10,741 nucleotides of DNA. It comes from Planctomycetia bacterium. Lineage in GTDB: Bacteria > Planctomycetota > Planctomycetia > Gemmatales > Gemmataceae. Positions 5,125-10,741 of the stretch are shown piece after piece. The notes beneath the pieces are model-generated. The model was not told the DNA's origin. It searched no databases and worked only from the letters and a program-made list of their open reading frames with translations. Position numbers and translations under genes: made by a program. Location of the stretch: positions 1-10,741 of the forward strand of contig SXHE01000419.1 in NCBI GenBank assembly GCA_005773755.1, written 5' to 3'. How positions within the stretch are numbered: position 1 is the first letter of the stretch; the number at the start of each line of letters is the position of its first letter.

Positions 5125-7674
5125 ATGAACCCACTTCAACGAGCGTCGCGGAACCGCAAGATCGCCTACTTCGGGGCGATCGCGGTTCTGTTCACGATCA
5201 GCATGGTGTGGCGCGGGATGATCCCGGTGCCGCTGGGCACCTCGCCCGCGAGCGCGGCGCAGCCGTTCCGCTGGGCCGAGGCGCACACGGTCCAGAATCA
5301 GGCGCAGCGACTGGAAGTGTGGGAGTCGGACCCGACCGAGGGCGAGGCCGACATCAGCGGCAGCGCCGCGCGGTTGGCGCTCACCGGCAGCCGCGGGGTC
5401 GCGGTCACGGTCCTGTGGCTGTCCGCCATCGAGAAGCAAAAGCGGAACGACTTCCACGAGTTCGAGCAGCGCGTCGGCATGGTGACGAAGCTCCAGCCGA
5501 ACTTCATCACCCCGTGGATCTTCCAGAGCTGGAACATCGCGTACAACGTGTCGGTCGAGATGCACGGCTCCGGCGACATGTACTACTACATCGTCCGCGG
5601 CATCCAGCTCCTGGCCGAGGGCGAGCGCCGCAACAAGCGCTCGCCGGACATGCGGTACCAGATCGCGTTCTACTACCAGAACAAGTTCGGCGTCGCCGAC
5701 CAGGCCGATGTGCTGCGGTGCCTGTACGACCTGAGCTGCATCCCGCCGAACCAGCGCGACCCGGACGCGCTGATGAAGCCCACCCGCGACGACCCGAACG
5801 TGAAGGAGCTCGACGTCGCGGCGTTCCGCAAGTTCTGCACCGACCACCCGCACCTGGTGCGCCGGCTCCGCGGCGACGACACACCGAACCCGGACAAGAA
5901 GGCGAAGGAGAAACTGCGGCTCGCGAAGGTCGAAGACGTGATCGCGTTCCTGCGCACGAACAGAGAAGTGCCGACCCGGTATCGCGGCAAGGGCGACGAC
6001 CTGAAAGAGCCGACCGACGCCACCACGTTCCCGGTGCTGCCGCCGAAGTTCGACACCGGGAGCGACGAGTTCGCGGAGGCGCACCCCGGGTCCGAGACGG
6101 CCACCGACTTCGCCCCCGGCACCGGCTACTTCTCGGCGTTCAAATCGGCCCGCGCGTGGTACAGCTACTCGCTGTTGCTGCTCCCGCCGCCGATGAAGGA
6201 CGACGCGGGCAACACGGTCCCCAGCCCGACCACGCGCCCCGGTGAGTTCGGGCACGACCCGTCCAAGCACCGCGTTCCCCGGCTGCCGATGATGATCCTG
6301 TTTCGCCAGGGCGCGCCCCGGGCACAGAGCTTTCACGCGGAGATGGAGCAGAAAGAGGGCTGGTTCGACGGCGAGGGGTGGCGCATCGACGAGGGAACAA
6401 ACCCGGCGTTGTGGTGGTTCCCGGCCCTGCACCTGCCGGAGGAGGCGGTCCCGGCGGTGCCGACCGCGGTCCTCGCCGGCCTCATTCGGGTGAAGCGCCT
6501 CCTGCACCTGTCGGCGGAGACGCTCCCGGCGCTCTCGCAAGCGGGAGTGCCGGACGCCGTGGCGCAGAAGCTCTACCGCTCCCCGCTGAAGGGCGCGACG
6601 CTGCCCCGCGAGGCCTGGGACGGCGAACTCGCCCGGGTGCTCGGCGCGGAGGACGCCAAGCTGTATCGGGACGCCGTCCTCGGCGCGACCGTCCCCCGCC
6701 CGCTCGACGTGGTGGTGGGCACCAACCGCGACTGGTCCCTCACCGAGTGGGAGCGCGCCGCGGGCATGTGGGGCAAACACGGCAAGGCCTACGGTCTGAC
6801 ACTCAACGAGGTCCAGCACACCGAGATGAACACGCTCGGCAACGCCAACATGCCCCAAGACCCCACGCCGGAGCAACTGGCCGACCCCAACTTCCGCAAG
6901 AGGTTCTTTGCCGTGACAGCAAAGGCCTCCTACGACTCGAACCGGAACGTCACCAACTTTCCCTACTTTCTCGCCTCCGCGGAAGCCGAGGCCAACAAGA
7001 CCGGCAGCTCGCGCACGGTCGACGCCCGGAAGATGCTCTGGAAAGCAGAGCAGGCCCGCAAAAACGGGAAGAAAGACGTCGCTCTGGCGCTCTACAAGAG
7101 CGGCCTGGAGTTGTGGAAACAGGTGATGACGAACAACCCGAAGTACCACCGACTCGCCCCGCCGGACCGCGGCGAGCGCGGCGAAGAGGAGACGTGCGAG
7201 TACGAACTCGCCTACCAGCGGTTGCTCGTGACCACGTTCGACCCGCGCGTGACCCAGCGGGCCAACGAGGTCGCCCACGCCGCCCACGCCATCGTCCCGT
7301 TCCTCACCGACCCGTTCCTCAAGGGGGACGTCACCCCGCAGTGGTCGAGCAACAACCGCGAAGAGATCAAGTGGTTCATCGTCGAGACCACCAGCGCGCG
7401 GGACTTCGAGAGTGTCCGAGACGAGGCCGCACGCAAACTGCTGGTCCCCAACGAGACGCCCGCCGCGCGGGACGAGCGCGTCCGCAAAGCGGACGAGGCA
7501 CAGCGCAAGAAGGAAGATTTCTCCTCGCCGTTCGTGGACCCGACGAATCCGGAACGGTGGGTGCGCGAGGACATCAAGGAAATGGTGCGGGTCCGGCAGG
7601 GCATCTCGCGCCGCCAGCAGGGCCCGCCCACGGTGCCCGCGAACACACCGCCGTCCGCGACGCCGCCCGGATAG
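5125..7674 (+). CDS. Large membrane-anchored protein with TPR-like helices, unknown function
   Basis: An 849-residue protein that I cannot place in a named family. A basic start (MNPLQRASRNRK) precedes a single membrane segment at about 13-29, with no obvious cleavage site, so the remaining roughly 820 residues should lie outside the cytoplasm, anchored at the N-terminus. Residues about 92-192 form paired helices resembling tetratricopeptide units (DFHEFEQRVGMVTKLQPNF, then a WNIAYNVS helix), and about 632-670 look similar (ARKNGKKDVALALYKSGLEL). The centre (about 290-600) has no recognised motif. The last 17 residues are rich in proline. The ATG at 5125 has only a weak ribosome binding site, but the membrane segment directly after it supports this start. 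It lies between the permease and the deacetylase on the same strand, so it may be an accessory of the transporter; that is inference. Confidence 0.85.
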   Translation: MNPLQRASRNRKIAYFGAIAVLFTISMVWRGMIPVPLGTSPASAAQPFRWAEAHTVQNQAQRLEVWESDPTEGEADISGSAARLALTGSRGVAVTVLWLSAIEKQKRNDFHEFEQRVGMVTKLQPNFITPWIFQSWNIAYNVSVEMHGSGDMYYYIVRGIQLLAEGERRNKRSPDMRYQIAFYYQNKFGVADQADVLRCLYDLSCIPPNQRDPDALMKPTRDDPNVKELDVAAFRKFCTDHPHLVRRLRGDDTPNPDKKAKEKLRLAKVEDVIAFLRTNREVPTRYRGKGDDLKEPTDATTFPVLPPKFDTGSDEFAEAHPGSETATDFAPGTGYFSAFKSARAWYSYSLLLLPPPMKDDAGNTVPSPTTRPGEFGHDPSKHRVPRLPMMILFRQGAPRAQSFHAEMEQKEGWFDGEGWRIDEGTNPALWWFPALHLPEEAVPAVPTAVLAGLIRVKRLLHLSAETLPALSQAGVPDAVAQKLYRSPLKGATLPREAWDGELARVLGAEDAKLYRDAVLGATVPRPLDVVVGTNRDWSLTEWERAAGMWGKHGKAYGLTLNEVQHTEMNTLGNANMPQDPTPEQLADPNFRKRFFAVTAKASYDSNRNVTNFPYFLASAEAEANKTGSSRTVDARKMLWKAEQARKNGKKDVALALYKSGLELWKQVMTNNPKYHRLAPPDRGERGEEETCEYELAYQRLLVTTFDPRVTQRANEVAHAAHAIVPFLTDPFLKGDVTPQWSSNNREEIKWFIVETTSARDFESVRDEAARKLLVPNETPAARDERVRKADEAQRKKEDFSSPFVDPTNPERWVREDIKEMVRVRQGISRRQQGPPTVPANTPPSATPPG

Positions 7675-7689
7675 AAGAGGATAATGGAG

Positions 7690-7716
7690 GAAGGGGGCGA
7701 CCTTGTCGCCCCCTTC
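7690..7716. terminator. Hairpin after the 849-aa protein gene (possible terminator or repeat)
   Basis: A perfect 12-bp stem (arms GAAGGGGGCGAC and GTCGCCCCCTTC) with a three-base loop starts 15 bp after the stop codon. It is the right size and place for an intrinsic terminator, but only CGCCCCTTAA follows, not a run of T. Transcription may therefore continue into the deacetylase gene 48 bp on, and the hairpin may instead be another palindromic repeat. Confidence 0.45.
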
Positions 7717-7764
7717 GCCCCTTAACTTGCGAACCCCTCTCCACCTTCTCCCACACGACCGATT

Positions 7765-8514
7765 ATGCCCACCGCGATCGCGATCCTCGCCCACCCCGAT
7801 GACGCCGAGTTCCTCTGTGCCGGCACGCTCGTCCGGCTTAAGAAGGAGCACGGCTGGACGATTCACGTCGCCACCATGACGCCCGGCGACTGCGGCTCCG
7901 TCGAGTACCCGCCCGACGAGATCGCCCGCATCCGCCGCGGCGAGGGCCGGGCCGCGGCCGAAGCGATCGGGGCCGCCTACCACTGCGTCGAAGAGCGCGA
8001 CCTGCGCGTTATCTACAACGAACCGGCACTGGAGAAGGTGACCCGGCTCATCAACGCCGTCGGCGCGCAAGTGGTCTTCACGCATAGCCCGGACGATTAC
8101 CACCTCGACCACGAGCAGACCAGCAAGATCGTCCGCGCCGCGACATTCGCGGCCCCGATCCCGAACTTCCTCCACGGGCGACACCTGCACGCGCCCCTCG
8201 ACCACATCCCGCACCTGTTCTACTGCGACCCGCTCGAAGGCAACGACGCCTTCGGCAACCCGATCGTGCCCGCGTTCCGCATCGACATCAGTTCCGTGAT
8301 CGACGACAAGGCCCGGATGCTCGATTGCCATTTCAGCCAGCGGAACTGGCTGAAGAAGCACCACGGGGTCGACAACCTCGTGGGCGAAATGAAGGACTGG
8401 GGCGCGGCACAGGGGCGGGCCGCGGGCGTCGCGTTCGCGGAGGGCTTCCGCCAGCACCTGGGCCACAGCTACCCGAAGAGCAACCTGTTAAAGGAACTGC
8501 TCGGCGCGGTGTGA
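7765..8514 (+). CDS. PIG-L family zinc-dependent deacetylase
   Basis: A 249-residue enzyme of the PIG-L/LmbE family, which hydrolyses N-acetyl groups from sugars such as GlcNAc carried on lipids, inositol, malate or other aglycones. The N-terminal motif AHPDDAE (9-15) supplies the metal ligands H10 and D13 and the catalytic aspartate D12. The second motif HSPDDYHLDH (107-116) supplies the remaining zinc histidine, probably H116, with H113 near the substrate. Length is normal for the family and there is no signal peptide, so it should act in the cytoplasm. The start is fixed by the motif being only eight residues in, although no good ribosome binding site is visible. It is the last gene of the transporter cluster, 90 bp after the preceding gene. 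The substrate is unknown; the sequence does not show that it is the bacillithiol or mycothiol enzyme. Confidence 0.94.
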   Translation: MPTAIAILAHPDDAEFLCAGTLVRLKKEHGWTIHVATMTPGDCGSVEYPPDEIARIRRGEGRAAAEAIGAAYHCVEERDLRVIYNEPALEKVTRLINAVGAQVVFTHSPDDYHLDHEQTSKIVRAATFAAPIPNFLHGRHLHAPLDHIPHLFYCDPLEGNDAFGNPIVPAFRIDISSVIDDKARMLDCHFSQRNWLKKHHGVDNLVGEMKDWGAAQGRAAGVAFAEGFRQHLGHSYPKSNLLKELLGAV

Positions 8515-8523
8515 ACGCGGCGG

Positions 8524-10653
8524 TCACTGGTGCCACTCGCCGGTGAACCCGTCGTACACCGTCTTGAACTGCCGCCAGCCCCACGCCGGGGCCGACGGCA
8601 CACCCTCTTGCCCCAGCGCGTCCACCGCGACCACCCAATAGCGCTTGGTGTCGGTCTTGCCGGTCTCGTCGGTGAACGTCAGCTCCTTCTGCGCGTCGGC
8701 GGTACGGCGCACGACCTTTTGCCCGGCCCCGTTGATCTTCGGCCCGTCCATGCGGTACACGCGATACCCCTTGATGCCGCTCTCCGTGTTCGCCGTCCAC
8801 TTCAGGTGGCACTTCGTGCCGGCTTCTTTCGCGTACACGTGCTGCACGCTCGACGGGATCGTGAGCGCCCACGCACTCGGCCCGCCCTCGACGCCAAGCG
8901 CGTTGACCGCACGCACGCGGTAGGCGTACACACCGTAGCGGTACGCCTTACCCTTGTCGTCGATCTGATCTTTGCCGAAGCGGTGCGTGAACGTCGCCTC
9001 GCCCTCGACCTTCGTGAGCTTCGTCAGGTCGATGCCGGTGTCGGTGAACGCGGTCGGTTTCAGCGGTTCCTTCGTGACGCGCTCGAACTTGCCGATCAGC
9101 TTCACCGCGCCGACGCTCGGTTCCGCGAGCGGGTCCGTGTCCTTCTTCAAGCGAACGACCTGATCTTCGGTGAACACCTCGACCGGCGCGCGCTCGACGT
9201 GATAGCCCACCGCGTCCGCGACCGGTTTCCACGACAGTTTCAGTTCCTTCGCGCCGACGACGGATGCGACGAGATCGTCCGCCACGCGCGGCTGCGCGCG
9301 GACGATGGGCGAGAACTCGCTCACCACGCCGGTCTCGGTGATCGCGGACACGCGGTAGTTACTCACCGCACCCGGCGTCGGCTTCTCGTCGCGGAAGCTG
9401 CGCACGTCGGCCACCCCCTTCCGGGCGACCGGCTTCGCGGTCCACGACGTGTCACCGGCTTCGATTTGGATGGTGTACCCGATCACGTCGCGCGTCGGGC
9501 TGGCGTCCCACTCGATCACCGCCGCGCCCTTCTCGGTTCGCACGCGCACATTCGCAGGCGGCAACGCGCGCGGCGGGTCGGCCTTCGCGTAGCGGTAGGT
9601 CCACATCTGCTGTTCGCGCTGCACGCCGAGCACCTTCTGCGCCGGGTTCACCACCGACTCCGCGAGGAGCAGGTTCAGTTCGGGAATCGCGGTCAGGCCG
9701 CGCGAGCGGTTGCTCCAGCCGTCCGGTTCGCGCGCCGGCTTGAGCTGCGTCCACGCCAGCGCCTTCGCGTCGAACGACCACGTCTCGACGTGCCCGCCGC
9801 CGACTTCTTTCCCCTCGAACTTGTCCAGTGCGCGGACGAGCGCGATGGTGCGCTTGCCGTTGGCGTCGTAGGCCAGCACCGGGTCGTTGCGGTCGGTGGG
9901 CGGGCCTTTGAGCTTGTGCCCGCGCCACTCGTTCTTGCGCAGGACGAACGTCCACGTCAGAGGGTCGTTGCCGAACTGCGTGCCGAACATGACGTGCAGC
10001 TTGTTCGCGCCGTCGTAGGCCATGTTCCCGCCGCTGCGCGGGTTCGGCTCGTCCTTCGGCTTCAGCCGGTGCCACGTGTTCGTGTACGGGTCGTAGACCA
10101 GCGTGCCCTCGCTGCTCCCTTCGCCGCCGAAGATGAGCGCGACTTGGTGATCGCTGTCCCAACTCGTGCAGCGCAAGGGCGCGACGCGCGGTGCGGACGC
10201 GGGCCGGCGGTCGCGCCAGGTGTTTGTGGCGAGGTCGTAGCTCCAGACGCTGCTGTTGCTCAGGTAGTTCTCGCGGAACCAGTGCCAGCCGTGACTGCCG
10301 CTGAACGCCGGGAACCGCAAGAACCGGCCCTGGTCCGCGTCGAACACGTTCTGCTGGTTGCAGCACGCGCCCGGCGGCGACGTGTTCGGTTCCTTCAGTT
10401 GCCACTTCGCGGTGATGGGGTCGAACGTCCACGTCTCGGCGTTCTGCTCGCCGCCGCCGCCCTGATTGTGCCCGGCGAACCGGATCACGCGCTTGTGCTT
10501 GCTGTCCCACGCGAACGCCCCCTCGTAGCCGAGGCCCGGCGACGGTGGCCCGCCCTCAAGCGGAGACCGCTTCACCCAGGTGTTGGGGGCTTGATCCGCA
10601 ATCGCCGGCGGGTCGGCGGCCGGCGCGAGCAGCGCGATGGAGAGGAGCAGCAT
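8524..10653 (-). CDS. Secreted Kelch-repeat and fibronectin type III protein
   Basis: A 709-residue protein, probably exported. The N-terminus MLLLSIALLAPAADPPAIA is a short hydrophobic signal sequence, unusual in lacking a basic residue at the start. Residues about 43-357 contain six Kelch-like units, each with a YD/WD strand and a W-F/Y-D....W ending (for example ETWTFDPITAKW, SVWSYDLATNTW, LVYDPYTNTWHRL, ETWSFDAKALAW), which should fold as a beta-propeller. About 365-455, 460-600 and 604-690 are three fibronectin type III-like domains (IEWDASPTRDVIGYTIQ, LSWKPVADAVGYHVERA, LKWTANTESGIKGYRVYR). The middle one is enlarged by a loop of about 80 residues. No catalytic residues, membrane anchor or sorting signal is seen at the C-terminus. 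A binding or surface role is likely, but the ligand is unknown. No ribosome binding site is visible and no other in-frame start exists upstream. It converges on the deacetylase gene with a 9-bp gap and no obvious terminator between them. Confidence 0.9.
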   Translation of the reverse strand: MLLLSIALLAPAADPPAIADQAPNTWVKRSPLEGGPPSPGLGYEGAFAWDSKHKRVIRFAGHNQGGGGEQNAETWTFDPITAKWQLKEPNTSPPGACCNQQNVFDADQGRFLRFPAFSGSHGWHWFRENYLSNSSVWSYDLATNTWRDRRPASAPRVAPLRCTSWDSDHQVALIFGGEGSSEGTLVYDPYTNTWHRLKPKDEPNPRSGGNMAYDGANKLHVMFGTQFGNDPLTWTFVLRKNEWRGHKLKGPPTDRNDPVLAYDANGKRTIALVRALDKFEGKEVGGGHVETWSFDAKALAWTQLKPAREPDGWSNRSRGLTAIPELNLLLAESVVNPAQKVLGVQREQQMWTYRYAKADPPRALPPANVRVRTEKGAAVIEWDASPTRDVIGYTIQIEAGDTSWTAKPVARKGVADVRSFRDEKPTPGAVSNYRVSAITETGVVSEFSPIVRAQPRVADDLVASVVGAKELKLSWKPVADAVGYHVERAPVEVFTEDQVVRLKKDTDPLAEPSVGAVKLIGKFERVTKEPLKPTAFTDTGIDLTKLTKVEGEATFTHRFGKDQIDDKGKAYRYGVYAYRVRAVNALGVEGGPSAWALTIPSSVQHVYAKEAGTKCHLKWTANTESGIKGYRVYRMDGPKINGAGQKVVRRTADAQKELTFTDETGKTDTKRYWVVAVDALGQEGVPSAPAWGWRQFKTVYDGFTGEWHQ

Positions 10654-10690
10654 GGCGGCACGGTGGAAAGTGGATGGGGCAGCGGAGAAG

Positions 10691-10719
10691 AGGATACACG
10701 AACCTCTCGATACTCTGAA
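10691..10719 (-). promoter_or_regulatory. Weak sigma-70-like promoter candidate for the Kelch/FN3 gene
   Basis: On the minus strand, TTCAGA (10714-10719) and TATCCT (10691-10696) are spaced 17 bp apart, each matching the consensus hexamer at four of six positions. They lie 38 bp before the start codon. The match is weak and could arise by chance. Confidence 0.2.
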
Positions 10720-10741
10720 AGCATGAATCCCGCGCCTCCCA

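Noticed and set aside
5032..8466. Minus-strand open frame of 1144 codons antisense to the 849-aa protein and deacetylase genes
   Set aside because: It runs opposite two well-supported genes, crosses the spacer and its palindromes, and its translation is dominated by R, V, L, H and G, as expected from the complement of GC-rich codons. No family motif is seen.
10723..10741. ATG at 10723 on the plus strand as the start of a divergent gene
   Set aside because: Only six codons are visible before the window ends and the upstream sequence has no convincing ribosome binding site, so it cannot be supported.

Overview
The window reads as chromosomal DNA of a high-GC Gram-negative bacterium, most probably a planctomycete of the Gemmata group. 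This is an inference. It rests on the strong G/C third-position bias, which opens long spurious antisense frames, on large proteins with membrane anchors, Kelch and FN3 domains, and on spacers filled with GC-rich palindromic repeats. No rRNA, tRNA, CRISPR array, transposase or phage gene was seen.

Layout. (1) Positions 1-78 hold a degenerate direct repeat just past the end of the first operon. (2) Positions 79-1374 (minus) hold three small genes in tight order: a 129-aa membrane protein, a 146-aa multi-pass membrane protein whose ATG follows the previous stop directly, and a secreted 144-aa DUF4189-like protein. All three have good ribosome binding sites. (3) Positions 1375-1599 are a divergent spacer with an 8-bp-arm palindrome that could be an operator. 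(4) Positions 1600-8514 (plus) hold four genes: an ABC-2 type ATPase, a 766-aa permease with about 11 membrane segments and a large extracytoplasmic domain, an 849-aa membrane-anchored protein of unknown function with TPR-like helices, and a PIG-L family deacetylase. Each of the three spacers between them (140, 136 and 90 bp) contains palindromic sequence, including a perfect 28-bp inverted repeat at 5001-5071. (5) Positions 8524-10653 (minus) hold a secreted Kelch/FN3 protein, convergent with the deacetylase and separated from it by 9 bp. Positions 10654-10741 are its upstream region.

How the genes may work together. The ATPase and permease almost certainly form one ABC-2 transporter. The anchored protein next to them may be an accessory on the outer face of the membrane, and the deacetylase could act on a sugar-containing molecule linked to the transporter; both ideas rest on gene order alone. 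No link from the small-gene operon or the Kelch/FN3 protein to the transporter can be shown. I saw no clear defence, mobile or wholly new system. The most unusual items are the permease architecture, the unassigned 849-aa protein and the palindromes in every gap of the transporter operon.
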